Positions 9,746 to 22,355 of a stretch of DNA of 64,000 nucleotides are shown here, piece after piece. Source of the stretch: Botryosphaeria dothidea (taxonomy: Eukaryota; Ascomycota; Dothideomycetes; Botryosphaeriales; Botryosphaeriaceae); assembly GCA_011503125.2 (NCBI GenBank), contig WWBZ02000040.1:2418001-2482000 (forward strand), read 5' to 3'. Position numbers and translations under genes: made by a program. The notes beneath the pieces are model-generated. The model ran no database searches and had not been told where the DNA came from. It worked only from the letters and a program-made list of their open reading frames with translations. Numbering within the stretch: position 1 is the stretch's first letter; the number at the start of each line of letters is the position of its first letter.

Positions 9746-11148
9746 GGTCGCGGACTCGAGGCCAATGAGGACTGAGAAATTTCCAGGAATGGCACGCTGA
9801 AGGCGAGGGCAGACACTGTGGTGTCGGGCAGGGCTGCTGGGGGAGGACGTGCGGTCATGCAGAGGCGCGAGCCTCGGGATTTGGGCGGAGCAGGATGACG
9901 CAGTGGGGTTCGCGAGGGCCAGCCGTTGGGCCGCCCAGCGCGCGCAGCGGGCGTCCCTTGTGTGCTGCTGCTGCTGCTGCTGCGTACCTTACCGCTGTGC
10001 GTCCGACGGATGTGCAGCAGGCTCCTTGCGCTGGGCTGCCCTGGCCCTGGCACGCCAGCCCGTCCGGGGCGCTGCTTCACGTGCGGCGCAATCTGGGAGC
10101 GGGAAGACGGGAGCTGGACGAGGGAGCGGAGAGCAGCAAGCAGCAGGAAACCTTCCGTAAACTGCTCGTGAAACGCAGCGCCGCTCCGTGCCCTTCTCGA
10201 TCGGGCATGCGCGGGGCCAGCGGCCACCGGTCCACCCGCGCGCAGTACTCTACTCACCCACCTACAATAGTCAGCCTGAGTAAGGGCTCCTGACTGTCTG
10301 CCTGCTCCCCTCGCCCTCAGCTGCCATGCTGAGCCGTGGGCCGTGAGCCGTCAGCCGGCGCCGGCGGCGGCATGGAGGGAGAAGGCGTAGGCGTGAGCGT
10401 GGGCGTGGGCGTGGGCGCTGCTATTTCCACCTACAGGCCCTTTGTGCCACGGGTACAATGGCCGTCAGCCTCGGGTGCCTTGGCGGGCCCCAGCTGGCGC
10501 TTCGTCTTTGACGGGCGTGACAGCGGACCCCATTGGCTGTGCGGGCTGGTGTTGCGTCCTGCCCGCAGCGGGCCCGCGACGGGCGTGACATCGAGGTTTA
10601 TAGCAGCCGGAACAAATGCGCGCGCGCCTGGTCTATGCGTGATTTTGTTTGATGAGCGGTGACGGAGCGTATTATTCTGTAACTGCTGCTCCTCCGTAAT
10701 TCCGCCTTGCAATAGCACTGGATCGCGACTTAGCGAGCAGCGAGCGCAACCTGCTATCAAGCACATCCCTCACCACACAACCTTCCTTTTTCCCATTCGC
10801 ACCCAACCTGCTGCGCATCCGCCCTCGAACCCACCCCTCCGCCATATCGCCTCTCCTCGCCGCGCTGCCTGCCAGCGCCCCTCTCCAGCCGTGGCGTAGC
10901 CGCTGGTCCTGCCCTGTCCTTCAGCACCGCGATCCCGCAGGGGCAACTGCCTCGACGCCTCTCCCACCGAGTGCCCGCGCCGCCGCTCCCCAGCTCCGTT
11001 CACCCTCAAAACCGCCCGCTCGCCTGCTTCTTGCTCGCTGTGACACGTCCCGCCGCGCTTCGCGACCGGTACGCAATTCCCTCGCCCTCGCCGCCGTCAT
11101 CTCCACCGCTCCCGACCACCGCCTCGACCTCCCCGCCCGCCGGCGTTG
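9746..11148. other. Divergent promoter region, isochorismatase / cutA
   Basis: GC-rich DNA between two divergent genes. Overlapping frames of 100-180 codons reflect composition, and none shows a domain. A GTGGGC hexamer is repeated three times around 10399-10417, and a CT-rich tract (about 10750-11130) precedes the cutA start and probably forms its leader. Confidence 0.45.
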
Positions 11149-14100
11149 ATGGGCGAATACAGCAGTACTGAAGCAGACGCAGGCTGGTTATATCGCACCC
11201 TGGATTCCCCAGACACTCTCTACTCGCGCCGCCTTGCCTCGGGAAGTCCGCTGGCCCAGGACCAGCACACCTCCGTTTCCCATCCTTTCCTCGTCACCCC
11301 CCACGCGCAGCAGCCGCTCCTGGTCTACCACCCGCTCCTCCGCTCCGTGCACATCAACAACCTGCTCCAGAAGAACTTTCTCGCGCAACCGCCCCCCGCC
11401 ACCACCGTGTCTCAGGAACAGATCCCGAGGCCCTTGGCGTCGAGGCCGGCACAAGAGACCACAAAGAAAGCGCAACCCAAGCCGCACCCTGCGCCACAGC
11501 ACATCGATGGGAATAACGGCGTGTCAACTCGAGCTACGAGCGGCAAATCGCAGGTGACGGACACCGCAAACATGTCGAGTAGGGGGTCAGACGGGGTCAA
11601 GCAGCATGCCCTCCCCGCACGCCCGCCAATGACGTCCCATCACTCCAACTCTGTTCCATCCACCCCTCACCAGCACGCTCGCGACATTTCGTTCCGCTCG
11701 AGAACGCCATCTCCGAATGGCGCCCTTGGAAACCACTCGCCGAGGTCTGTGTCCTCCGAAGCGAATGGGTCTATGCCTTCACTACGAAAGCAGCCTTACA
11801 AGTGCAAGTATGAAACACATATTGCTTTTGGCAGGCGTCGGATGGGCTACGACAACGCGGATATGTTGGAGAAGGCCGCTGTTGCGCCTAAGGCTGCGTT
11901 GAACCCCGATGAGGAGGAGAAGCTGAGTGGCGACATGCGAGAGCTCTACGACCGGTTACTGCCGTCCGAAGAGAGCCAGAAGCGGAGGAAGCTCTTGGTG
12001 GAGAAGCTGCATCGCATTCTAAACACCGAGTGGCCTGGAAACGAATTCAAGGTCCACGTCTTCGGATCCTCGGGTAACCTACTGTGCACCACCGAGTCTG
12101 ATGGTATGTATCGGCATCAGCTGTAGTTTACGAGAGGTGCTAATCTTGCGGCCAGTCGACGTGTGCATTCAGACCTCAATGAGGAAGCTGGAGAGTGTAC
12201 ATATGCTGGCTGAAGCACTAGCGAAACGTACGTCGAGGAATCCACAACGTTGAAACATTCTGCTGAAACAGGAACAGACAAGATGAGCAAGGTGGTGTGC
12301 GTGGCCTCGGCAAAGGTCCCAATTGTCAAGGTCTGGGACCCTGAACTTGAACTCGCTTGCGACATGAACGTCAACAACACCCTGGCGATCGAAAACACCA
12401 GGATGATTAAGACGTATGTCCAAATCGATGAGCGCGTTCGTCCGTTGACCATGATCATCAAATATTGGACGAAACAGCGCATCTTAAACGACGCTGGTAT
12501 GTTTCACGTTTCGATTTATTTTCTAGCCGCTAACATTCGTAGCAATGGGTGGTACGTTGAGCTCATACACGTGGATCTGTATGGTCTTGAATTTCCTGCA
12601 GACCAGGAACCCGCCAGTGTTGCCTTCTTTACACCAGATGCCATTCGAGAAGCATCCGACCGAAACTGGGGAAGATTCCAGTTTCTTTGATGATTTGGAC
12701 CAAGTTCGCGGGTTTGGAGAGGCCAACAAGGAGTCTTTGGGGCAGCTGCTCTTTCAGTTCTTTCGACTTTATGGTCATGAATTTGATTATGAGCGTGATG
12801 TAGTCTCCGTCCGGAACGGCAGGTTTTTGACCAGGAAAGAGAAGGGATGGGAAGTTGACAGTGGCAACAAGGAGGGCCGGTTCCGTTTGTGTGTTGAGGA
12901 GCCATTCAACGTCTCGCGGAATTTGGGCAACTCCGCCGATGACTACGCTTTCCGCGGGATACATTTGGAAATTCGGCAGGCGTTCGACCTTCTAGCGGAT
13001 GGTGGAAAACTAGAAAAGGCATGCGAACAGTATGTCTACCCCAAGGAAGAGCGACCGACTTTTCAGAAGCCTCCGCCGGCACCGAAACCAACTCTTACAC
13101 ATAGCACTTCTCCATCTCGGAGAGGTGGTCGTGGGAGTGGAAACAGAGGGAGCCGGAATCATTACAACCAAAGGAACAACCAGGGTGACCGTAGCCGGTC
13201 ATCAAGTGGTGCTTATACAAATGGGCTACCGTTCCTGAGCCCTCCGCTTGCGGGTGCCGGTCCGGATTATTTCGCAGCCACGACAGGGGCATCTTTACAC
13301 GAGCAGCTGTACAAACAGTATCAAATGCTCGAGATGCAGCAGCATAGCCTTAAAGCGCAGCTTTTCGCACAGGCTCAGGCGCGTGCAGCGCAAGCACAAG
13401 CACAAGCTATCGCCCATGCTCAGGCTCAGGCCAGAAACGGCTCAAGCCATGGCTCTCCCCCGAAGACGCAGTATGTTACTGCACAACCAGTATCGAGGGA
13501 TCCGAACGAGCCTCCCGCCACTGCGCCACTTATGCCACAGTACCTCTATCCATATCCGAACAGTTTCGAGCAACCTCAGCCGATGTCACAGTCGCACTCT
13601 CAGGACGGCATTCGGACGAATCCATCGTCTCCATTGCTGCCTCTGAGCATACCCACGCAACGGCGCGGTGTACATCGCGCTACGGTGGCAGAAGGACAGG
13701 CAAATAGCGCCGTTAGATCGCACTCGCAGCCGGCAAGGGCCGATCAAAACGCTTTGCTACTCCAGGGTTACCCACCAATTCCGAGCTACCCGCCTAATCT
13801 CATGGCTTACCCTATAGCTCGATCGTCGCAGGAACCCGCGGCGGCTCAGCAACAGCCGGTAGATGTCCCACAACAGCACACGCAGGGGTTTGCAACGACA
13901 GCACGGGAACCTGTCCAGAATGGTTCACCGAAGGAGTATTATGGATACTTCATGAACGAATCTCCACAGCAGCACTTCAGGTCTCACCTTCAGGATTACA
14001 CCGTTCAGCAAATCCCTTCGTTTCAAGAATTAGCGCAAAGACGGAAAAGGTTGTCGCCAGAGTTGGCACCCCCTCAACAGTCTCAAGCACAGCAGCACGC

Positions 14101-15076
14101 GTCGAGATCTCCATCGCCTCTAGGACACGGTCACAACAGGAGCTGTTCAACAGGAGTTCGGCAAGCCCCTACGTCTGCTGCCCCACTGCAAGCAACCGAG
14201 AAATCATCGCTAGCACCTCCAATGGATTCTGGTCCAGTGATAGTGAACGGGTCATATCGTGCACCGCAAGCTAGGGAGCAGCGAAGTCTTGCTGAAAGCG
14301 TCGATTCAAACGGCTTCACCGACAGAGACTCTGTTTCCTCATTGTCTGGTTCAGCACGTCCTGATGAGCCGTTCCCCATGGAGATGCCGGAGCAACAACA
14401 GCAACAGCAACTCTACACGAACGAGCTATTACGCCGACATTTCGCTTCCTCAGAGCCGGAGGGTCCCAATGGCATCGACGGATACGGGACAGTGTCTCAA
14501 GCGGCCGTGCCGAGTTATGCGCCTTCCGGGTCGACTGTTGCAGCCCATTATCCTCTAAATGGAGACTCTGCAGCAAATGGTGCGCCACCTAATCATAACA
14601 TTCCGCCATGGCGTGTGAAGCCAGCTCCAAATGGAGTGTCGCATCTGGACACATCGAGAACGTCCGCTGTCCCTCCGCAAACGATCAAGTCGGCTGTTCT
14701 GCCTATTTTGTCGCCTGTTCAGGAGACCAGAACCCCATCGCCGACTGCCAGCCGAGGTGCACTGTCCGCTGGCCTTCAGCCTCCGAATGGCACTCTGAAC
14801 TCTTTCGAGAAGGAGAACCAGCCGACTCAGCCTCGTTCTGCAGGTATTCAGAACGTGAAGCAGCTGACTCAGCCAAAGAAAGAAAGCCCGACTACGCACG
14901 AGAAATCCGGCAACAAGGGCGGTGCTGGGGGCAACTCTCCGGCGAACGGCGGCTGGCAAAAGTCTAGCGGAGGCAAGAAAGGCGGCCGCAAACGCGCCAA
15001 GTCTAATGCCAGCAAGAACGGCGAGCACAGAGGTGAGCCTCTTCCAGCCAACGAGGCTGACCGCAAGGGAGGTTAG
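11149..15076 (+). CDS. cutA: CutA-like RNA nucleotidyltransferase (non-canonical poly(A)/U/C polymerase)
   Basis: Cid1/Cid13-type enzymes add short non-templated 3' tails to RNA. The best studied filamentous-fungal member, Aspergillus nidulans CutA, adds CU-rich tags that trigger decapping and decay. Exons are 11149-12103, 12156-12227, 12272-12496 and 12543-15076, giving 1261 residues. The polymerase-beta motif FGSSGNLLCTTESDVDV gives GS at 306-307 and metal-binding Asp318 and Asp320; the third acid is Asp373 in LACDMNVNN. The PAP-associated domain includes GQLLFQFFRLYGHEFDY. Intron 1 interrupts the DxD motif. The N-terminal 220 residues and the last 600 or so are low-complexity, rich in Gln, Pro and Ser with an AQA-repeat segment, so the protein is much longer than its catalytic core. 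The preferred nucleotide cannot be read with confidence. Confidence 0.85.
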
Positions 15077-18072
15077 AGCACCTAATTGTGTCACAATTGA
15101 ATGGCGTGTCGCTAGCCAACCCAATGGACCTCAAATGTAACAACATGGATTGCATCACCTGGGGACTGCACCAGGACGAGTATTGACGCATACACCACTG
15201 TGTGCGATTGAACGGCGACTGTCGATTCGCGCCGAGTAATGAAATTTTGGTTACGAACTCGAACCCTCACAGGGCTTGTTGCCACGGTAAGGGTTATTGG
15301 CGCGTTGCAGAGTCGATTTCTACCCATTTGAACTGGGGTGCGCCTCGTCCGGCGAAGAAAAACATTTCGGTTTGTCCTATTCAAAGTCATCCGGCTCGGT
15401 GGAAGGCGTTGAAGATTGATTTGATGAGAATGACAAGAGATGCAGATAAGGTGAGGTTATGAAATGGGTTGGCGGTATTTGGGACATCATGGCAACGAAA
15501 AAAGAGCTCTTTGAAACTCAGCAGAAAGCAGAAATGAAGATATCGATTTCGAAAACGCGAACATCGGCCAGCACCGCGCCACCCGGTCCAACCGATGGAG
15601 ATGGAGCCGAGAACACTGCTTCCGTACCAGTTTCTCTCCAAGCTGTTCCATGTGGCTTAAATTGCGCACGCCAAGTCTCGGCTTTGGACACGCTTGATTT
15701 CCAGGAATCCAAAGTGAGGAAAATTGCCAAAAAAAAATCTCAGTTGATCAACCCTACTACATGACGCCTTGGAATACGCCGAGCAACAGCAAATGAGCCA
15801 TGACGACCTGTTCGCGGAGTCGCGGCTCTCCACAGATGCACCATGAGACAAACCAAAGAAAAATCAAAAAAGAAGTTTCAGATACCAGGTTTCCATTTAC
15901 TGTTCATCTTCCGGTCACAGTCTTACCCGTTTCTTCTTTTGCAGACCACGTGCATGCATTATTCTTGCATCCTCCTAAGCGCTGTTACTTGTTTCACTAC
16001 GGAATGGAAAACCGGATTGTGGAAATGTGGAAAAAACGGGAAAGTGGTATATCATCATTGTCAGCGATAAGCGCACACCTACGCATAGCCGTACAGCACA
16101 TAGCGACCGGGGTTTTTGGTTTTTGCCTGTGTTTTTTTTTTTTTTGCCATGTTGAGGTCTAGGTCCGTTTCTGCGGGTGGGTCCGATTTCTATCAAGTGA
16201 TACTGTTTCTTGTTTCCTTTTTCTTTTCTTTTCTCATCGTCATCATGGGTGGGGCTCTTGTCTTCTTTTAAAAGGTTTCTCTTGGTTTCTCTTTTCTTTT
16301 TGATTGAATTGAGAAGCATGGCATATGTTGTACAGATAGACTCGTCGACCTTCTTCCCCCGCGAACAAGCGATCCGCGGGAAGAAGGAAAGAAATGAGGG
16401 ATGATTGCATGAGAGAAAAGGAGATGTCCGTCCGTCCGCCTCTCGTGAAAGAGCAGCTGGAACCGCGCGCGTCTCTGCTTATCCCGTCGTCTTCGGTCAC
16501 CGCGATTCGCAAACAAACGATGGGAAATTTGGAGGAGTTTCTAGACAGAAAGAGTGGATGAACTGGACCTGAGGCTGAAAGATAGATTGGCATGCCGAAT
16601 GGATGAGTTACCATAGGGGGGACGTTGGATGTCTTGTGGTATGGGGAGGTTTTTTTTTTTCGGGACCAGCGCTCAGTTTTGCAAAGCATTTTGGATCGGA
16701 ATGCGCATACAGCAGGGAGGAATCATTTTTAATCAATTTGCCTGGGTCTTTTTTTTGTTCTCGAAATGATGAGAATATTCGGTTTGTTTCAATTGGACTT
16801 CTTCAGGGTTTCTTTTTTGCGAGATCAAATATTACAACGCCAATCGAAAAGGCTCGAATGCCGTCTTGGTATAGATTTAACTAACAGCAGCCAAATGAAC
16901 AAAAAAAATTTATACATTGATAATCGCTTCTATCCTTTTGGTTCGTGACGACGTGGTCGTGAGGTACGTCAACCCCCACGGTAATGCGTTGGAAGTTCGT
17001 CTCGTAAGCACTTTGACAAAATGCACATACCCTCGACCATTCTAGTGCGGCCTCCAACAAAGAGTACCTAGCAATGACAGGAAGGCTTAGAGAAAGAGGG
17101 TACCACGCAACACTATCACTCTCATACTTTCCGTTTTAGGCGTCGGCAAAGTTGCTTCTTGATGCCGGGCACCCACCCGGCCAAGCTCTGTGACGCGTGT
17201 TCACATAACGCCGTCGTCCCTTTTTGCATCCCTCGCGTACAGAGATAGCGTCGCTAGGCCGCGAGCCCGCCACAGCCGCCGGCCCGCGTCCCCGTGGGGG
17301 TCCAAATTGAGGCTACCTCCGGGAGGCGATGTTGTGGCAATGTTGGCGGATTTTTAGAGTAGAGTAGGGCGTCGTAAGTGGGGTCGCTTGGATGTTTTTC
17401 GTGGTTAGGTTTTTAGTTTAGCTGCAAGTTGGTGTGCTTTTTATGGGTCGACGTGTTGTTGGTTCCTTCTGATTTTTGTGGGCATTGATCGTCAGGCAAG
17501 CTGAGGGGCTGGAAAACGGGCACCAGGGGGGAAATGCCGAGACATTTGGCTTGATGGGTACAAGGAATGCATTTCCCCATGCATGCATATCAGCCTCAAA
17601 TGCTTTTGACGTCCAGACCGTTAGGCAAAGTGACGGTTATTGGCGGGCCGGACGAAAGGTTGAAAAAAGGAAAGAGCCAATTAAAGTGGTGGCGAAAATG
17701 TCAAGACTGGGCGTACGTAACTTCGGCGAATACTGCCTTCTTCACTGCTATGATGAAGAGTAAGCAGTCTGCTAACTGATCAACAATTGCGTTGACGACA
17801 TTGGTGCACATGCATGCCAAGCCACGGCGGCCTGCTGCGGATCATGCCTCCCGTCAGATCACATCAGGCTGTTCCGGTATCATCACGTGAAAGTTTACTG
17901 TTAGACAGCTGTTGTACAGATAAAAGCTAACGTTGTTCAATGATATTTTGTGAGGGTGAGATCAAACACCAGACGAACCCCTCAAGTATGACAAAGTCTA
18001 ATGAAGCTCTATAAGCAAGAGATCAGAAGTATGAAGATAAGAAATGATAAGAAATAGTGAAGTCGAATCTAT
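15077..18072. other. Long stretch without genes after cutA
   Basis: About 3 kb between the convergent cutA and DGAT1 genes. I see only scattered short frames without domains, several homopolymer tracts (T14 near 16132, T10 near 16651) and TC-rich tracts. No tRNA, transposon ORF or duplicated block was recognised. A long cutA 3' UTR or a non-coding transcript could lie here. Confidence 0.4.
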
Positions 18073-19787
18073 TCACTTCCACAATTGAGGTTTGCTCACA
18101 CTTCCATACTTGGCTTGCCAGGCGAAAAAGTATAACAATGCTGCCAAAGGTTGGCCGACAAGGCAGAAACTAACCCAGAAAATCATGTTACCAATGACTT
18201 TACCATTGAGGACCCTCATACGCTGAAGAGGGTCTGTGAGCAAAATCAGAGGGATCTGGAAAATCATTCCCGCAAACGCAACACCTAAACTTAAGTTAGT
18301 GGGTGTGTAGGAGATCAATGGATGGCAGCAAGAAACTTACCGATGATGTTGTGGGTTGGCACGCCGACAGCGAGTTCGTGCAGCGCACCAGAGAACAGAA
18401 AGACGAGAATCTGCGCGATAACAGGCGGGATACCACGGCCACAAAGTGGGCTGTAGATGTGCCTGCGCATGAAGCTTGCGACAGGCTTGTTCCAGGTCAC
18501 CCAGTAGACGCGAATACTGGTGGCATTCCACCACTCGGTATAGAACTCGCGGTCACCGAAGCGCATCACCTCAGCCAGAGCGTTTAAGAAGGAATGGAAG
18601 AAAGCCATAAAACCAGCTAGCCAGCAGAAAAGGGAAATGGTCGAGAGTTTCAGCATGCGCTCCACGATTGAAACAAAGTCAAGGGTGGCAATCTTGTCGA
18701 GTGAGTTCTTCAAGAGAGGCGAAGCATACTGAGCGGAAGCAATCCAGATAACGATGCTGAGTCCGACCATCTCACCACAGCGCTTGAAGACAAACGGCCA
18801 CCTAATCTTATCGGTGCGAGGATAGACAGGTTGATAAACCAGGGTAGGAGCCCACCAGAAGTACGTCAGATTTTTGATTGAGATGTTCTTCGGGTAGGGA
18901 CAGTCTTTGTAGGTCTCGGGGAGCGGGGCATTGTCCATTTCATCAAGCAGAGCATGGCGCAGGTCACGATTGGTGAAGGCGTATGAGCACGTCTTCAGCC
19001 AGACGATTATAGCGTGCAGCTCGCAAAGGGTGCCAATGCCGGGATGGTGGATCCAGTAGTAAACGACGGTTGAGGCAACCAGAAGATTCAGGGTAGCATT
19101 GACGCCGTGAGCGAAAGCAATCAGGCCCCAAGTGCCGCGGAATTCATCGCGTCTAGCCTGGGCGTCCTTGGGAGACTCGGCCTTCTTGATCCGTGCTATG
19201 GCGCCCTTGGCCTGCTGGGCAGCGGCGAGCTCGATGACGTATGCGACGAAGAGGTGGCAGGGCACGAGGAAGTAGAGGATAGAGCCGTAGACGACGTCCT
19301 GGCGGCGGTAGTCGTGGCAGCGGATACAGATCAGGACACCGTACTGGGACAAGGGTGGTTAGCGGAGGAAGGGTGAGGTATGAAGATTGGTCTGCGCACC
19401 TTCCGGAAGTTTTCAATCATCAAGCGCAGGTTAGAAACAACTTTGAGGCGGTCAGTTAGCCATGAGCCAGTGCAACCCCTGGGGGTGAAGCGTACTCAGC
19501 ACCAAGAACATCAGGTTCCTGAACCCAACAAAGCTGGGGGGCTTCTCCGCATCTTGGCTGAGACACGAGGGACGCGCCTGGTGGTGTACGGCGACTACAT
19601 GTCGGTATTTCCCGACATTCTTCGCTGAGGCGGCAGCAGAGGCGGCAGCAGAGCGAGGCTGGCCGTTCGAGGCAGGAGCACCATTGGAGTCGCGTTGTGG
19701 GGCGGCGGCAGCGACGTACTGCTTATCTGGGCGGGTTATAGGAATGTCGGTGCTCGTCGACACGGCCGTCTCAACGCTGGAAGCCAT
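18073..19787 (-). CDS. Diacylglycerol O-acyltransferase 1 (DGAT1, MBOAT family)
   Basis: An ER multi-pass membrane enzyme that joins acyl-CoA to diacylglycerol, the last step of triacylglycerol synthesis. Exons are 19496-19787, 19400-19440, 18341-19343 and 18073-18284, giving 515 residues. An N-terminal soluble segment precedes FRNLMFLVLIVSNLRLMIEN. DGAT1 hallmarks follow: CIRCHDYRRQDV, LTYFWWAPTLVYQPVYPRT, FGDREFYTEWWNAT and the putative catalytic His in SGALHELAVGVPTHN. About nine hydrophobic helices can be drawn. FYTEWWNAT and YFWWAPTL favour DGAT1 over the sterol acyltransferases of the same family. The gene is divergent from PFS2 across 493 bp. Confidence 0.9.
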
Positions 19788-20280
19788 TGGGGCAGGTGTT
19801 GAGGAGAGCGGGGTGAGGGGAGAGCTCAGGGAGGAATGGCGAGGACAAAGCGGCGCATTGGTCGTCAGTGTCACGGAGATGGTGGAGACGGGAAATGTTG
19901 CCGGCGGACAGAAGGCGATTGTATCGCGAGCAGCGTCGAGGACAGCATTCCAGCGGCGGCGGGCCCCAATCAGCGATGAGGCGGAGAGCTCGTTGAGCTT
20001 TTTTGGCGCGCTGCAGCTTGTCGAAGAACCAGGCCAGGATCCGCCGGCCCTCCGCTCTCTCCCGCGTTTCCCGCTGTGGCGCAGGCAGGTGCGAGCGAGC
20101 GACTGTGGCTGGTGCAGAGGGAAGTCGCCCAGCACCAGCTCAGCGTCACTTGTGCGCGCGTCAAGCTCGACCCGCGACGCTCTTCCACCCACACCACCTC
20201 CATGCCGCGCCCCGCCTCCGCCTTATTCCTGCCTTCTCGCGCCTGGTGACAGATCGACCTCTGCTTGAATCGCCTGCGCC
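19788..20280. other. Bidirectional promoter, DGAT1 / PFS2
   Basis: A 493-bp GC-rich interval between two start codons facing away from each other. No TATA box stands out. It must contain both promoters. Confidence 0.5.
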
Positions 20281-22177
20281 ATGGACCGCGAGTTTCACTA
20301 CCAGACCGGCGGCCACGATGGCATTCCGCGCACCAGAGCCAGGCGTAAGTTATCCTCCCTCCCTTCACCATGGTGCAATGCTTGCTGCGCACATGGGCTC
20401 CAAGCGACGTTTTCTTTTCAGTGCCATACTGACGGACACAAAGGTGCTGCCACCGACTATGGCTCGACATTCGTTCAATGGGCGCGAAATCGCCGTCCGC
20501 GCTACAAAGGCCCTCCGCCTGGAGAGGCCGAGAGGCCCAGCATTAGCTACATGGTTGACGTACGTCTTGAAAGAAATTCTCCCTGTCCACAGCTGACGTC
20601 TTGCAGATGGTACCTCCGCTTGCCCGCCTAGGTTCCGCCGCCGAGACCATCCCCGCAAAGCACCTACACGCCTCGCTGAACAAAGTCAAGCACCCCATCA
20701 ACGTTGTGCGATGGACTCCCGAGGGTAGACGCCTGCTCACAGGCTCGACAAGTGGAGAGTTCACCTTGTGGAACGGCATGGGCTTCAATTTCGAGACCAT
20801 CATGCAGGCCCACGACTCCGCCATCCGCGCTGCCCAATACTCACATAGCGACGAGTGGCTGGTTTCGGCCGATCAGGACGGCGTAGTGAAATATTGGCAG
20901 ACCAACTTCAACAACGTCAAGGCTCTGCAAGCACACAACGAGCCCATTCGTGATTTAGCATTTGCCCCCACCGACTCCAAGTTTGTTACTGCCTCGGACG
21001 ATGCTACTCTAAAGATTTTTGATTTCGCCGGCGGCATTGAGGAGTCGACCTTGACCGGGCATGGTTGGGAAGCTAAGACCGTCGACTGGCACCCAAACAA
21101 GGGTCTGCTAGTTTCTGGGTCTAAGGACCATCAGATCAAACTGTGGGATCCCCGGACCGGCCGCTGCTTGACCACCTTACACGGCCACAAGAACACCATT
21201 TCTAAGACGTCTTTTGAACGTACTCAGGGCCAACTACTTGCCACATGCGCGAGAGACCATACTGCGAGGATATTTGATCTCCGCATGATGCGTGATGTTC
21301 TCCTTCTCCGTGGACATGAAAAGGACATTACTACCTTGGCATGGCACCCAATTCATCGCAACCTGCTTTCCACAGGTGGAGTGGATGGCAGTCTATTCCA
21401 CTACCTTCTGGACGAACAAAACGCACCTCCCGGAATTGAACCAACCGTATCTCCCTACGATAGCCCCGACCCCTCGAACGCTCCCGCACAAACCATCTAT
21501 CCGGCCCACCGAGTCCCGCAAGCCCATGACTTCGCTATCTGGACTCTCGACTGGCATCCGCTGGGACACATCCTCGCTTCCGGCTCTAACGATCGTATTA
21601 CCCGATTCTGGACAAGACCGCGTCCTGGAGAGACTGTTCCCTTCAATGACAGATACCACATTGGCCAAGCTGCTGCCGAGGCCCAGGGCATCTACGACCG
21701 TCGTGATGCCCGTAGGAGGCAACAAGAAGAAGAGGAGCAAGAAGCCGAAGATGAAGCCGATGGACTCGTTGACCAGAAGATGCCCACTAAGCAACCTACC
21801 CTACCCGGTCTTCCAGGTCTGGGCTTTGCCGACGGCTCGAGCACCGGCGGCGCTCAGCTCCCCGGTCTCGGTGGTCACGCCTCGAACGGACCGGCCCTCC
21901 CCATGCACATTCCGCCCCCTCCCCCGGGATCAGGTGCTCCACCATTCCCTGGTCCTGGCGGCATACCCGCTCTGCCGCCAGGCATGGACCCCAACAAGCT
22001 CGCCGAGATGATTCGCAATGGCCAGATTCCGCTTCCTCCCGTGCCCCCGCCAAATGGTGGTCAAGCTGGCGGTTTCCCTCCCCCTCCTCCCCCGGGCTTC
22101 CAGGGCATCCAGGGCATCCCGCCGCCTCCAGTACCCCCTGGGTTTCCTGGGTTTCTGCCGCCGTCAATGCAGCCCGG

Positions 22178-22219
<42 letters not shown>

Positions 22220-22355
22220 GCCGCCAGGCATCCCCGGCGCCCCTGGAAGCGCCAATGGTGATGCAAATGGCAACAGGAGAAGGGAGCCGCTGCCCAGTCA
22301 GAAGGAAAGCTTGCAGGAGCAAATGAGGCAAGGAAAGTATAGAAGAGCTAGATGA
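20281..22355 (+). CDS. PFS2: Polyadenylation factor subunit 2 (WD-repeat, CPF complex)
   Basis: Pfs2 (WDR33 in animals) is a nuclear scaffold of the cleavage and polyadenylation complex and helps recognise the poly(A) signal. Exons are 20281-20344, 20444-20559 and 20607-22355, giving 642 residues. The family N-terminus is evident ([20 protein letters not shown]), followed by seven WD40 repeats with readable blades such as VLPQ-free units [38 protein letters not shown] and [13 protein letters not shown]. The C-terminal 200 residues are Pro/Gly-rich with a run of 13 Gln, and it ends in a basic [20 protein letters not shown] tail. The core is conserved and intact. The first acceptor was chosen because the upstream alternative meets a stop. 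Confidence 0.92.
22179..22217 (+). repeat. CAG trinucleotide repeat (13 units) coding polyglutamine
   Basis: Thirteen uninterrupted CAG codons sit in the Pro-rich tail of PFS2. A pure repeat of this length is prone to length variation between strains. Confidence 0.95.

Noticed and set aside
15240..15275. tRNA T-arm-like sequence on the minus strand
   Set aside because: No acceptor, D or anticodon arm can be drawn around it.
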